Part shown: in pieces, positions 25,690 to 34,930 of the stretch
Layout: each line of letters begins with the position of its first letter
Numbering within the stretch: position 1 is the stretch's first letter
From: Erysipelotrichaceae bacterium
GTDB taxonomy: Bacteria; Bacillota_I; Bacilli_A; Erysipelotrichales; Erysipelotrichaceae
Direction of reading: 5' to 3'
DNA length: 64,000 nt
Assembly: GCA_017419165.1 (NCBI GenBank)
Contig: JAFOLW010000029.1
Location: 29,271-93,270 of the forward strand
Position numbers and translations under genes: made by a program
Notes under the pieces: generated by a model
What the model was told of the DNA's origin: nothing
The model's input: the letters and a program-made list of their open reading frames with translations, nothing else
The model's database searches: none

Positions 25690-26514
25690 ATGAAAAGACA
25701 GATCAAAGCAGCAAGCTGTGATATCGATGCGACACTGGTCGGTGATTACACGAAAAGTTTATCCGATGAGAACCGTAGGGCGATCGAGGATCTGATGGAC
25801 GCCGGCGTCAAAGTCGGCCTGGCTTCCGGCAGAGCGTATGAGGACCTGAAGACCTATCCGGAAAACTGGGGGATGAAGCGCCCGTTCGATTTCTATATCG
25901 GCCTGAATGGCGCATCCTTATATGACGATACGATGAAGGAGAACAGGATCTTCTTTCAGATCGAAAGGGAACACATCAAGCTCATCGTCGAAGAGATCGA
26001 TAAGCTCGGTCTTGACTGTCATATCTATGTGGACGGCATCACTTTGTTTTCCAAAGCGAGCGACCGTTTCCTGAAGATCAAAGAGACCAAGCACCGCAGT
26101 TTCGCCGTTGCCAAGGATCTGTCCGAGATGTATGCGAAAAAGACATCCAAGATCCTGATCAACTGCGGGGACGAGCGGATGCCCGAGATCCGCGAACATT
26201 TCAAGCCGATCCTGGAAGCGACCGGGAACAACGTCAAGCTGGTCCGGACCTCTCCGGGCTGCATGGAATTCGTTCCGGCCAAAGCCAACAAGTTCTTTGC
26301 GTTACAGAAGTATTGCGAAGCCCATGACATCGACATCAAGGATGTTGCGGCATTCGGCGATACGACCAACGACAACGAGATGATCGAAGGTGCGGGCTTA
26401 GGCGTATGCATGTGCAACGGTTCGGACGACACCAAGGCGCTTGCCGATGTGATCTCCGAGTATCCGGCAGCGGAAGACGGCTTCGCCAGATTCGTTTACC
26501 GGCATATCTTATAA
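25690..26514 (+). CDS. HAD-superfamily hydrolase, Cof type
   Basis: A 274-residue phosphatase with a C2-type cap. Motif I is SCDIDATLVGDY (Ala where Gly is usual), motif II LASGRAYED, motif III Lys in VPAKANKFFALQ, and motif IV AAFGDTTNDNEMIEGAG. Such proteins dephosphorylate sugar phosphates or flavin precursors. A TACAAT lies about nine bases before the ATG with no strong ribosome site. Confidence 0.88.
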   Translation: MKRQIKAASCDIDATLVGDYTKSLSDENRRAIEDLMDAGVKVGLASGRAYEDLKTYPENWGMKRPFDFYIGLNGASLYDDTMKENRIFFQIEREHIKLIVEEIDKLGLDCHIYVDGITLFSKASDRFLKIKETKHRSFAVAKDLSEMYAKKTSKILINCGDERMPEIREHFKPILEATGNNVKLVRTSPGCMEFVPAKANKFFALQKYCEAHDIDIKDVAAFGDTTNDNEMIEGAGLGVCMCNGSDDTKALADVISEYPAAEDGFARFVYRHIL

Positions 26515-26540
26515 ACATTCCTGAGGGAGTGTTTTTCTTT
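26513..26540 (+). terminator. Rho-independent terminator
   Basis: AAACATTCC and GGAGTGTTT pair (one G-T) around TGAG, followed by TTTTTCTTTT. It begins just before the HAD stop codon's end. Confidence 0.8.
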
Positions 26541-26552
26541 TGTATAATCAAG

Positions 26553-27302
26553 ATGATGAACGGTTTATATGTCAAAAGCGTGAGGATCGATGAGAAGCTC
26601 GATGAAGACTCCTATCTTTCCAAGATCCCGGCAGTCCGGCAGCTGGAGGAAGAGCCGCTGGACTTTGAAAGACAAGTCAGTTTTTTCGTCGGGGAAAACG
26701 GATCGGGCAAGTCCACCTTGATGGAGGCGGTCGCCATCGCCATGGGTTTCAATCCGGAAGGCGGGACGAAGAACTTTTCTTTTTCGACCGACGACACCCA
26801 TTCCGACCTGCACGAACATATCACGGTCTCAAGGAGCGCTTATCCGAAGGACGGCTTTTTTCTGCGGGCGGAAAGCTTTTATAATTTTGCGACCAACGTC
26901 AACAAGCTCGATGCCGGCGGAAGCGTCCCTTTGATCGATCTTTACGGCGGCATATCTTTACATGAACAGTCGCACGGCGAAAGTTTTCTGGCTCTGGTCA
27001 AGAACCGTTTTTCCGGACACGGGCTGTATCTGCTCGACGAACCGGAAGCGGCGCTGTCACCGGCCCGGCTCATGCAGCTGCTGGTCCTCATCCACGATCT
27101 GACCAAAGAAGATTCGCAGTTCATCATCTGCACACACTCTCCGATCCTGATGTCCTACCCGGGTGCCGATCTTTTCGAATTCAGCGGGAAGGGGATAAAA
27201 AGGACCGAGTATAAGGATACCGAACATTACCGGATCACCAAGGCGTTCATCGATAAGGCCGAGGTGATGTATTCTCATCTGTTCGATCGGGAAGAAGAAT
27301 GA
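26553..27302 (+). CDS. Stand-alone ABC-type ATPase (COG3910-like)
   Basis: A 249-residue ATPase with no membrane partner. Walker A is FFVGENGSGKSTLMEAVA, the signature-like segment is HEQSHGESFLALV, Walker B is LYLLDEPEAALSP, and the switch His is in FIICTHSPILMS. The layout is that of small predicted ATPases related to SMC/RecF proteins. The ATG pair at 26553-26558 lies four to seven bases after a perfect TATAAT, so the mRNA may be leaderless. Confidence 0.86.
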   Translation: MMNGLYVKSVRIDEKLDEDSYLSKIPAVRQLEEEPLDFERQVSFFVGENGSGKSTLMEAVAIAMGFNPEGGTKNFSFSTDDTHSDLHEHITVSRSAYPKDGFFLRAESFYNFATNVNKLDAGGSVPLIDLYGGISLHEQSHGESFLALVKNRFSGHGLYLLDEPEAALSPARLMQLLVLIHDLTKEDSQFIICTHSPILMSYPGADLFEFSGKGIKRTEYKDTEHYRITKAFIDKAEVMYSHLFDREEE

Positions 27303-27365
27303 AAGACCGCAGGATAAGACATTTATCGGCGATCCGGCAGATCGCAATTTGGGAGGTAAGACATT

Positions 27366-27821
27366 ATGGGGTTTTTAGATCTTTTCAAAAAGAAGGAAGC
27401 GGCGAAAGCGGTGTCTTTACAGGAGATCGATTCGGGCCTGAAATACAAGGATATTCCGGTCATCATCACATTTGAGCCGGAACTGAGTAAAGAACATATC
27501 GAAGAAGATTTTGCGGTACTAAGAAATGAAGGTATCGATCAGATCGTTCTGAAGAGATTTGTGCCATGGCTGAAGACGGACCGATACAAAGACAGAGATG
27601 ATCTGAAGATATTTGAAAGCATTTCTGTTTACGCAGCGGAATACCATTACGGAAGGATCGTCGCAAAATATTCGCCGACAGGTGAAGATGCTTATTTCGG
27701 TCAGTTTGAATTCGATTTTGAGAGTTCCGGCGAATATACCGCAGACATGATGGAAAGCTGTGCCATGCAGGTATATGTCAAAGACGGAGAGATCGTCAAA
27801 GTGTCCGGGTATGACATCTGA
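27366..27821 (+). CDS. Hypothetical protein
   Basis: A 151-residue soluble acidic protein beginning MGFLDLFKKKEAAKAV, a common opening of small cytosolic Firmicutes proteins. The C-terminal part is beta-rich (YFGQFEFDFESSGEY, MQVYVKDGEIVKVSGYDI). The family was not recognised. GGGAGGT precedes the ATG. It is probably co-transcribed with the ATPase 63 bases upstream. Confidence 0.75.
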   Translation: MGFLDLFKKKEAAKAVSLQEIDSGLKYKDIPVIITFEPELSKEHIEEDFAVLRNEGIDQIVLKRFVPWLKTDRYKDRDDLKIFESISVYAAEYHYGRIVAKYSPTGEDAYFGQFEFDFESSGEYTADMMESCAMQVYVKDGEIVKVSGYDI

Positions 27822-27823
27822 TA

Positions 27824-27849
27824 AAAAAGCGGGCTGTTAAGCCCGCTCG
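27824..27849 (-). terminator. Terminator of the WYL regulator gene
   Basis: AGCGGGCT and AGCCCGCT pair around GTTA. On the minus strand TTTTTT follows. On the plus strand it also closes the gene ending at 27821, though without a T-run. Confidence 0.8.
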
Positions 27850-27862
27850 ATTCCGTGTGAGA

Positions 27863-28828
27863 TCATTCGTAACGTTTGGCGGTATCCTGCAGTTTCTTAA
27901 GGAACTCTTTTTTCAGTTCCTCCGGTTCGTGGATCGTGATGTGATCCATGTACTGCTGGGCAAGGTAGACCGCTCCGGTCTTGGAGGTCCGGATCCGGAT
28001 GAAGAAATGATCTTCATCTGATGGGATGATCGAGATCTCCGGTCCGAAGATGTCGATCATCTGATCGATCGCCGCATTGTCGCACTTGAAGGTGACATAA
28101 TTCATCTCACCGTTGTACATGAACAGCTTGTTGCGGGCATATTCGTAGGCGTCGACGTTTTTCGGCAGGGGACGGGCCGTTTCGTTTGTCACTTGTGCAT
28201 CTTTCATGCCATCGAGACGGTAGTGCGTGAAACCGTCGTGGTGGACCGAGGTGGCGATCATGTAGGCTCTTGAATCGGCATAGACGATGTAGCGCGGTTC
28301 GAAGAAGTAAGGCTCGTCTCTTCGCGGGACGAGTTTTTTGTTCCGGTCATAGTGCAGATAAGTGAACTTCAGCACTTTGCGGTCGCGTATGGCTTCCGAC
28401 ACGGCTTCGATGGTATATAGCAGCTGCTTGTTGGCCGTCTTCAGCGGATTGGCCATATAGACTTTGTCGGTGAATTCCCTGGCCTGGTATTTGGATTGCG
28501 TCGACAGGAGTTTTCTGATCAGTTCCTGGGACTGGCGGCCGGAGATGAAATGGGAAGCATGGATGGCGTTGCATAAAAGAAGGACTTCGCCTTTGTTGAA
28601 CTTCCTTCCCTGCAGATAGTAGCCTTTGCGGTTGTCTTCGTATCTTGAGATCTCATAACCGCCGGAAGATAAAAGTTCGATATTGGAATAGATGGTCCTG
28701 CGCTCAAGTTTGAGATCGTATTCGTTTTGCAGATGGTCGGAGATCTGATTCACGGACAGAGGATGTTCCTCGTCGGAATAGGTCTCCAGGATGTCAAGTA
28801 TCGCCAGAACGCTTTGTTTTTTCTCCAT
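27863..28828 (-). CDS. WYL-domain transcriptional regulator
   Basis: A 321-residue regulator with an N-terminal winged helix (QSVLAILDILETYSDEEHPL, LERRTIYSNIELL) and a WYL domain (VLKFTYLHYDRNKKLVPRRD, PYFFEPRYIVYADSRAYMIA). WYL domains sense nucleic-acid or nucleotide ligands. A helical C-terminal extension follows. GAGGTGAG precedes the ATG. Its target is unknown; the divergent neighbour is the HIRAN protein. Confidence 0.92.
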   Translation of the reverse strand: MEKKQSVLAILDILETYSDEEHPLSVNQISDHLQNEYDLKLERRTIYSNIELLSSGGYEISRYEDNRKGYYLQGRKFNKGEVLLLCNAIHASHFISGRQSQELIRKLLSTQSKYQAREFTDKVYMANPLKTANKQLLYTIEAVSEAIRDRKVLKFTYLHYDRNKKLVPRRDEPYFFEPRYIVYADSRAYMIATSVHHDGFTHYRLDGMKDAQVTNETARPLPKNVDAYEYARNKLFMYNGEMNYVTFKCDNAAIDQMIDIFGPEISIIPSDEDHFFIRIRTSKTGAVYLAQQYMDHITIHEPEELKKEFLKKLQDTAKRYE

Positions 28829-28946
28829 AGTCTCACCTCAGTTCCATGTTAACACGTGGCAGGTTTTTATGCCAGAAGGACCGACCCGTCCGGAGGCGTC
28901 TTTTTTGCGCAGAAAAAAAGTTAGGATACAGACAGTGAGGTGAATC

Positions 28947-29243
28947 ATGGAAAGAAGAGTCTATATCACGGTCGATCATCTCGATGATCTGTTCGGGCCG
29001 GTCTATCTGAGGGTCGGGGATGAATTGAAGATAAAGAAGGAACACGACAACTGTTATGACGATGAGGCGATCGCCGTATTCAAAAAAGAAAACAAGTGTG
29101 CCTATGTAGCCAATTCCGTACGTACGGTCGCAAGAGGGACCTTTTCCGCCGGGCGGATCTATGATCTGATCGGCGAGGAAGGAGAATGTGTCGTGCGTTT
29201 CATCCTGGAGGATAAGGCGATCGCGGAAGTGCTGAAAGGATGA
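28947..29243 (+). CDS. Stand-alone HIRAN-domain protein
   Basis: A 98-residue protein that is a single HIRAN domain: VGDELKIKKEHDNCYDDEAI, AVFKKENKCAYVANSVRTV and a C-terminal strand-helix. HIRAN domains bind single-stranded DNA 3' ends or damaged DNA and usually sit on helicases such as HLTF. Here it is alone, divergent from the WYL regulator, with GTGAGGTGA before the ATG. Confidence 0.85.
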   Translation: MERRVYITVDHLDDLFGPVYLRVGDELKIKKEHDNCYDDEAIAVFKKENKCAYVANSVRTVARGTFSAGRIYDLIGEEGECVVRFILEDKAIAEVLKG

Positions 29244-29246
29244 GGA

Positions 29247-30245
29247 TCAGGAGGCGATCCTGACGTTGTGCTTCCGGTAGTCGCCGGGCAGGATGCCGTA
29301 GCGTTCTTTGAATTTCTTGTAGAAGAAGGACATGTTCTGGTAGCCGACATAATTGATGATCTCGTTGACGGAAAGATCGGAGTTATCCAGAAGCCGTTTG
29401 GCTGCGGATAACTTTTCTTTTGATACGAGTTCGTTGAAGGAAGAACCGGTGTGTTTCTTCAAAAGATTGGAAAGGTAGTTCGGATTGAGACCGAAGGCAT
29501 CGGCGGCATCGGAAAGGGTACAGGTCTTGTAATTCTCTTCGATATACCGCAGCAAAGGTATGATATAACTGTTCCGGCTGCGGATGCGGGATGCGGTCAT
29601 GTGATCGTTCATAATGTTGACCAGTTCCGATATGATCAAAGAGAAGATGTTGTTCTGGATGTCAAGAGTCGCCAGAGACGGGTCGTACCATTCGCAGAGG
29701 AATTCTTCGATGAAGACTTTCAGACGGCGGTCATCCTGGGAGGGAAAGAGGAAAAAGGGTTCCCTTGAACTTTGCGTATTGAATGCGTTGATGAAGAAGT
29801 TGGAGACGATCGAAGAGGAGGACAGGCGGTTGAAGAAATTGTTGGTCAGATGTTTCTGTCCCAAGGCGATCATGACCAGGATGTCATCTTCCGTCAAAGG
29901 CAGGATCGTGTGGACCGTTCCCGGTGCCATCAGGATCAGCTGTCCTTCTTCCATCCGGTATTCCTTTCCTTCGATGACCTGGACACAGGAGCCCGAATAC
30001 ATGTAGGTGATCTCGATCCAGTCGTGGATGTGAAAGGGATAATCGCGGAAGCGGGAATGTTTTCTCACTAAGAAGGGTATGGCATTGTATTGCGAGGAGA
30101 TGTTCGCATAGGAAAACTCCATAACATCGATTCCGTTGATTCTTGTGAAAGAAAAGGCGGAAGTGTCGGGTCTGATGCCGCTTCGGTATTTTTCTTCCGA
30201 TGCGGTGATCTGACTGAGTTTCTGTTTCAGTTCTTCGGGTGTCAT
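29247..30245 (-). CDS. AraC family transcriptional regulator
   Basis: A 332-residue protein with an N-terminal cupin (DYPFHIHDWIEITYMYSGSC, GQLILMAPGTVHTI) and two C-terminal helix-turn-helix units (LSDAADAFGLNPNYLSNLLK, VNEIINYVGYQNMSFFYKKF). The ATG at 30245 is chosen for AAGGAAG upstream; an in-frame TTG eight codons earlier is possible. It is divergent from the PTS-GH1 operon and likely controls it in response to beta-glucosides. Confidence 0.93.
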   Translation of the reverse strand: MTPEELKQKLSQITASEEKYRSGIRPDTSAFSFTRINGIDVMEFSYANISSQYNAIPFLVRKHSRFRDYPFHIHDWIEITYMYSGSCVQVIEGKEYRMEEGQLILMAPGTVHTILPLTEDDILVMIALGQKHLTNNFFNRLSSSSIVSNFFINAFNTQSSREPFFLFPSQDDRRLKVFIEEFLCEWYDPSLATLDIQNNIFSLIISELVNIMNDHMTASRIRSRNSYIIPLLRYIEENYKTCTLSDAADAFGLNPNYLSNLLKKHTGSSFNELVSKEKLSAAKRLLDNSDLSVNEIINYVGYQNMSFFYKKFKERYGILPGDYRKHNVRIAS

Positions 30246-30326
30246 TGTTTCTTCTTCCTTTTTCTTCAAGATAGCAGAAAATCTGTGATTCGGTCAATAA
30301 AGTCAGAGGTTAACGACATAGGAAGA

Positions 30327-30348
30327 CATTGTAAAAGCGCATACAATG
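30327..30348. promoter_or_regulatory. Palindrome between the AraC and PTS genes
   Basis: CATTGTA (30327-30333) and TACAATG (30342-30348) flank eight bases with a central GCGC. Each arm contains a possible -10 box, TACAAT, one on each strand. It could be a regulator site or a loose CcpA-type site at the divergent promoters. Confidence 0.4.
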
Positions 30349-30423
30349 AAGCTGTAAACACCGATATCGAATGATTCGGCAAGAATAAGAAAGACTGGGA
30401 ATCAGTCAAGAAAGGAAATCATT

Positions 30424-31809
30424 ATGGCTAAGAAAGTGGATGTTGAAAAAATACTGGAACTGGTCGGCGGCAAAGAGAACGTTTCCAGCGTGACCCATTG
30501 TGCAACGAGGCTCCGTATCCGTATCAAGGATGACGAGAAGATCGATGCCGATGCGATCAAGGCGGTCTCCGGTGTCATGGGCACCCAGAAGAATGTGGGT
30601 GAATTACAGGTCATCATCGGCCCGGCGGTCGACGATGTCTATCAGGATTTCGTGAAACTGGGAGGCTTCAAGGAAGAGAAAGCCATCGATGAAAATCTCG
30701 ATGCAGGAAAAGGCAAAGGTTTCAAAGCGGTCGTCAACACGTTCTTTGAAGCCATGACCGGCTGTATCTCGCCGATCGTCTATGCCTTCGTCGTCATGGG
30801 TATGTTCAAGTCCATCACGGCGATCTTCGGTCCGTCCTTACTTGGCTGGATGGCTCCGGAATCCGATATCTATGTATTGATGGACGGCATCGGAACGGCG
30901 ATCACGTACTTCTTACCGTTCTTACTGGCGTATTCTTCTTCGCAGAAGCTCGGTGCCAACACGGTCATCTCTCTGGTCCTGGCAGCGATCCTGATGTCTC
31001 CGGCGATCTCCGGCGTAGTCACGGCAGGCAATCCGTTCAAGGTCTTCGGTCTGATCCCGATGACGCTGATCGATTACAGCTCTTCGTTCTTGCCGATCAT
31101 CCTGATCGTCGCCGTTCAGGTCTATGTTGAAAAGCTTCTGAACAAAGTCATTCCCAATGTATTGAAGACGGTATTCGTTCCGACATTGACCGTCGTCATC
31201 ATGGCGACCTTAGGCCTCTGCGTCTTAGGTCCGATCGGACAGTGGGCAGGCAACGGTCTGGCAAGTCTCGTCCTGGCACTCAGCGAACATGCCGGTTGGC
31301 TGGAAGGGGCCCTGGTCTGTGCGCTCTATGTCTTCATGGTCGCCTTCGGTCTGGGCGGTCCGGTCTTCCTGGCGACGTTCGCGGTCTACATGCAGACCGG
31401 TGTCGATTATCTCTACTTCCCGTATATGGCGATCTATGGCATGGCGCTGGTCGGCATCGACCTCGCTTATATCCTGAAGACGAAGAAGGCGGAAGAAAAA
31501 GAAACAGGTCTGGTCGCTCTGACTTCCCAGCTCTTGGGTTCCGTTTCCGAACCGACGATCTACGGTGTCTTATTCAGAAACAAGACCTGTCTGATCGTTG
31601 AAGTCATCGCTTGTGCGATCGCCGGCTTCTATTGCGGTCTGACACACGCAGGCGTGGTCGGTCTGACATTCGGTCTTCCGGTCGTCGGATCCTTCATCTG
31701 CTTCTCCGGTCTGACGACAGCCAATATGGTCAATGGCTGCATCTCCGTTGTCTTAGGTTTCGCTCTTGCCTTTATCGGCGCGATGGTCTTATATAAAGAA
31801 GAAGCATAA
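30424..31809 (+). CDS. PTS system beta-glucoside-type EIIBC component
   Basis: A 461-residue sugar permease. Residues about 1-90 are EIIB with the phosphocysteine in VTHCATRLRIR. Residues about 100-460 are EIIC with ten or so helices (TGCISPIVYAFVVMGMFK, FLLAYSSSQKLGANTVIS, GSVSEPTIYGVLFRNK). No EIIA is attached, so it must use another EIIA. Paired with the GH1 enzyme 68 bases downstream, it should import a beta-glucoside as the 6-phosphate. AAAGGAAA precedes the ATG. Confidence 0.93.
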   Translation: MAKKVDVEKILELVGGKENVSSVTHCATRLRIRIKDDEKIDADAIKAVSGVMGTQKNVGELQVIIGPAVDDVYQDFVKLGGFKEEKAIDENLDAGKGKGFKAVVNTFFEAMTGCISPIVYAFVVMGMFKSITAIFGPSLLGWMAPESDIYVLMDGIGTAITYFLPFLLAYSSSQKLGANTVISLVLAAILMSPAISGVVTAGNPFKVFGLIPMTLIDYSSSFLPIILIVAVQVYVEKLLNKVIPNVLKTVFVPTLTVVIMATLGLCVLGPIGQWAGNGLASLVLALSEHAGWLEGALVCALYVFMVAFGLGGPVFLATFAVYMQTGVDYLYFPYMAIYGMALVGIDLAYILKTKKAEEKETGLVALTSQLLGSVSEPTIYGVLFRNKTCLIVEVIACAIAGFYCGLTHAGVVGLTFGLPVVGSFICFSGLTTANMVNGCISVVLGFALAFIGAMVLYKEEA

Positions 31810-31877
31810 TCAAAAAAACAGAATTAAAATATGACTGACCGGGAAGACCCGGTCAGTGATGAAAGAGAGGAGACATC

Positions 31878-33353
31878 ATGGATAAGTTCCCGGAAAACTT
31901 CTTATGGGGCACGGCGACATCCGCCATGCAGATCGAAGGCGGCTATGGCAGTTCCCGACGCGGCCTGAACTTCAACGATATGAATACGGCCGGGACCAGG
32001 ACGTCTGCACGCATGACGAGCGTCGTACATGCCGACGGGACCTATGAGCAGTATCCGATGTTCTCCAAGGATCTTCCTGCCGGTTCGAAATTAGTCTCCA
32101 TTGACGGTCTCTATTATCCTAACCGCGAAGCGATCGACTTCTATCATCACTACAAGGAAGACATCGCATTATTCGGTGAGCTCGGTCTCAAGGTCTTCCG
32201 CATGTCCATCATGTGGTCCCGACTCTTTCCCAACGGGGATGAAGAACGTCCGGATGAAGAAGGCATCGCATTCTATCATTCCGTCTTTGACGAATTGAAG
32301 AAGTATGACATCGAACCGCTGGTGACGATCTGGCATTCCGAAGATCCGGTCGGACTGATCAACAGTATCGGCGGCTGGAACAGCCGGAAGATGATCGAAC
32401 ATTTCGACCGTTATGCCAGGACCGTCCTGGAAGAATACAAAGATGACGTCCGTTACTGGCTCACTTTCAATGAGCTCAACAACGGCATCATGTTCCTGGA
32501 CTGGATCAAGGGATCCGGCGATGAAAAAGAAAGGGCGCAGACGACCTTTCAGCAGCTGCACCACAAACTGATCGCTTCAGCTCATACCGTGAAGGCGGCG
32601 CATGAGATCAACAAGGAAAACAAGGTCGGATGCATGATCGCCTATGCGGTAAATTATCCTCTGACGCCCGCACCGGAAGACAACATGAAGCGGATCGAGA
32701 CGGCAGAATGGCTCAACTGGTATACGGCCGATACGCAAGTCAAAGGCAGATATCCGTACTTTGCGGAAAAGATATGGAATGAGCATTCGGTCAGGCTGCA
32801 GATGGAAGAGAACGATCTTTGCGAGCTTGCGCAAGGAAAAGTCGATTTCTTCTCCTTCTCTTATTATTCGACTTCCTGTGTGACGGCAAAGGAAGACTAC
32901 GAAGTCTCCGGCGGCAACTTCACCATGGGTGCGAAAAATCCGTATCTGCAGTATTCGGAATGGGGCTGGGCGATGGATCCTTCGGGGCTGCGCTATGCGC
33001 TCAATGAGATCTACGGCCGTTACGAGATCCCCTGCATCGTCGTGGAGAACGGTCTGGGTGCGGTCGACCGCATCGAAGAAGACGGTACCATCCATGATCC
33101 TTACCGCATCGAGTATCTAAGGGAACACATCAAAGCCGTGAAAGATGCTGTAAATGACGGTGTCGATGTCTTCGGCTACTGCAGCTGGGGCGGGATCGAT
33201 GAGATCTCCGCAGCTTCCGGTCAGATGAACAAGCGCTACGGTTTCATCCATGTCGATCTCGATGATGAGGGAAACGGCAGCTTAAAGAGAAGGAAAAAGG
33301 ATTCCTTTGACTGGTATAAAAAAGTCATCGCTTCCAACGGCGAAGAACTGTAG
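31878..33353 (+). CDS. bglA: GH1 family 6-phospho-beta-glucosidase
   Basis: A 491-residue glycosidase that splits phosphorylated beta-glucosides from the PTS. The N-terminal signature is NFLWGTATSAMQIEGGYG, the acid/base Glu is in WLTFNELNN and the nucleophile Glu in CIVVENGLGAVDRI. A C-terminal EISAASGQMNKRYGFIHVDL closes the barrel as in the family. AGAGAGGAGA precedes the ATG. Gene symbol is by analogy with the 6-phospho-beta-glucosidase role. Confidence 0.93.
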   Translation: MDKFPENFLWGTATSAMQIEGGYGSSRRGLNFNDMNTAGTRTSARMTSVVHADGTYEQYPMFSKDLPAGSKLVSIDGLYYPNREAIDFYHHYKEDIALFGELGLKVFRMSIMWSRLFPNGDEERPDEEGIAFYHSVFDELKKYDIEPLVTIWHSEDPVGLINSIGGWNSRKMIEHFDRYARTVLEEYKDDVRYWLTFNELNNGIMFLDWIKGSGDEKERAQTTFQQLHHKLIASAHTVKAAHEINKENKVGCMIAYAVNYPLTPAPEDNMKRIETAEWLNWYTADTQVKGRYPYFAEKIWNEHSVRLQMEENDLCELAQGKVDFFSFSYYSTSCVTAKEDYEVSGGNFTMGAKNPYLQYSEWGWAMDPSGLRYALNEIYGRYEIPCIVVENGLGAVDRIEEDGTIHDPYRIEYLREHIKAVKDAVNDGVDVFGYCSWGGIDEISAASGQMNKRYGFIHVDLDDEGNGSLKRRKKDSFDWYKKVIASNGEEL

Positions 33354-33354
33354 T

Positions 33355-33388
33355 TTAAAAAACTCTATCAGCCGATAGAGTTTTTGTT
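33355..33388. terminator. Bidirectional terminator
   Basis: AACTCTATC and GATAGAGTT pair around AGCC, with T-runs on both strands. It ends the GH1 gene and the convergent DegV gene, whose last codons lie in it. Confidence 0.9.
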
Positions 33389-34210
33389 TGTTTCCAGACA
33401 GATGACGACGCCCCGCCGTTCCATGTAGTAGCTGCATAAGCCGCGGGTCGCATGGATACTGATGTCGGCTTGCGGATATTCGGACAAAACGAGTTCTTTC
33501 AGGCTTTCGGCGCCTTCCGGATTTTCCGTGTGGGTGATGACGGCCCTCTTTCCGTTGAAGCCTGCCTTCTCCATTTCTTCCAATAATACCTTCTGGCACT
33601 TCTTTTCGCCTCTGGCTTTGCCGGTGACGGCGATCGTGCCTTCTTCCGTCGCGGTACCGGTGACGCCGATGTTGAGGACATTGAGCGATGCGGCGACGAT
33701 CTTGTTGACCCGGCCGTTCTGGGCGAGGTTGTGTAAGGAGAAGAAGGAGAAGAAGAGCCGGGTGGTCTTAAGGTAGGCACGGGCCCCCGCATCGATCTCT
33801 TCGAAGCTCAGACCTTGTTTCCGGAGTTCATCGATCTTCTCGATGAGCAGGATCTCTTCCCCGCCGGTCGATAAGGAATCGATGACGGAGATCTTGGCAC
33901 CCGGGTGTTCGTCCATATACATCTGTGCGGCCGAAAGCGCGGAATTGTAGGAGCCGGAAAGTGCGGAAGTGATGGTGACGGCGATGATCTCATCGGCGCC
34001 TGCAAACGCCTCCGACCAGGCATCGATGCTCGGGCAGGACGTATAGGAACGGTCTTTATATCGTGCAAGATAGTCCAGCATCTCGCTCACATCGAGGTCT
34101 TCCGCATCGAGGAAACTTCTTTCGTCGGTGTAGACCGTCAACGGGACGGTCTTGAAATCTTGAAGATCCGGTGAATAGAGATCACAGGATGAATCGGCAA
34201 TGATACGCAT
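33368..34210 (-). CDS. DegV family fatty-acid-binding protein
   Basis: A 280-residue DegV protein. The N-terminal RIIADSSCDLYSPDLQDFKT, then SYTSCPSIDAWSEAF and ITSALSGSYNSALSAAQMY are standard DegV segments. FakB-type members bind fatty acids for the FakA kinase. GGAGGGAGG precedes the ATG. The divergent neighbour is a TetR regulator. Confidence 0.93.
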   Translation of the reverse strand: MRIIADSSCDLYSPDLQDFKTVPLTVYTDERSFLDAEDLDVSEMLDYLARYKDRSYTSCPSIDAWSEAFAGADEIIAVTITSALSGSYNSALSAAQMYMDEHPGAKISVIDSLSTGGEEILLIEKIDELRKQGLSFEEIDAGARAYLKTTRLFFSFFSLHNLAQNGRVNKIVAASLNVLNIGVTGTATEEGTIAVTGKARGEKKCQKVLLEEMEKAGFNGKRAVITHTENPEGAESLKELVLSEYPQADISIHATRGLCSYYMERRGVVICLETNKNSIG

Positions 34211-34326
34211 AGGAAAAACCTCCCTCCATACATGTCAAAATTGTAAGGAGAAAGAGACTGTGATAAAATGTACAAAAAGAGTAAAAATGTCACAATAGGG
34301 ACAATCAAGAGGTTTTTGTAACAAAA

Positions 34327-34890
34327 ATGAAGATCAAAACGGAATTGAACAACAGGACGGTCTCCACCAGGATGGCGATCGGCAATGCGATCCTCGATGA
34401 ACTGGAAGAGAAGGAATTCTCCAGGATCAAGGTGAGCGATGTCATACGGCGCGGCAAAGTCTCGCGCATGTCGTTTTACCGTTACTATGAAAACCTCTAC
34501 GATGCCTTGTGTGATTATCTCAACATCATCGTCAACGGGTATATGATCGAAGGCGGTGAGAAGGACGATCCGGATGTCTTCATGCGTCTGGAGCACATCG
34601 AATTCTCTTTGAATTACTTTGACCGTTATGCCAGGTACTTCCTGACCCTCAACAACAAGGGCCTGTATGCGATCCTGGTGGATGCGGTCAATGAATACAT
34701 GGTCAAGAACATCCTGCCGCAGAAGAAGCTGCATATGTATGAACTGTATGCCTATGCGGGAGGTCTGTTGAATTCCTTCCTGAAATGGGAAGAAGACGGA
34801 AAGAAAGAAAGTGCCCATAATGTCGCATCGATGATCTACCGGCTCTATGATCATCATAAGAGGGAGATCGACGATGACCTTTGGGTCTAG
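34327..34890 (+). CDS. TetR family transcriptional regulator
   Basis: A 187-residue regulator. The HTH lies at about residues 15-55 (AIGNAILDELEEKEFSRIKV, VSRMSFYRYYENLYDALCDY). The C-terminal helical ligand domain is diverse. GAGG stands 16 bases before the ATG, and TGTGA/TCACA arms in the leader are a possible operator. It is followed by the UvrA paralogue, which it may control. Confidence 0.9.
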   Translation: MKIKTELNNRTVSTRMAIGNAILDELEEKEFSRIKVSDVIRRGKVSRMSFYRYYENLYDALCDYLNIIVNGYMIEGGEKDDPDVFMRLEHIEFSLNYFDRYARYFLTLNNKGLYAILVDAVNEYMVKNILPQKKLHMYELYAYAGGLLNSFLKWEEDGKKESAHNVASMIYRLYDHHKREIDDDLWV

Positions 34891-34918
34891 GCTGTCAGTC
34901 AACTGATGGCTTTTTATT
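34890..34918 (+). terminator. Weak rho-independent terminator between TetR and UvrA-like genes
   Basis: GGCTGTCAGT and ACTGATGGCT pair with three G-T pairs around a short loop, followed by TTTTT. It may allow partial read-through to the next gene. Confidence 0.6.
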
Positions 34919-34930
34919 GTGAGGACGGAT

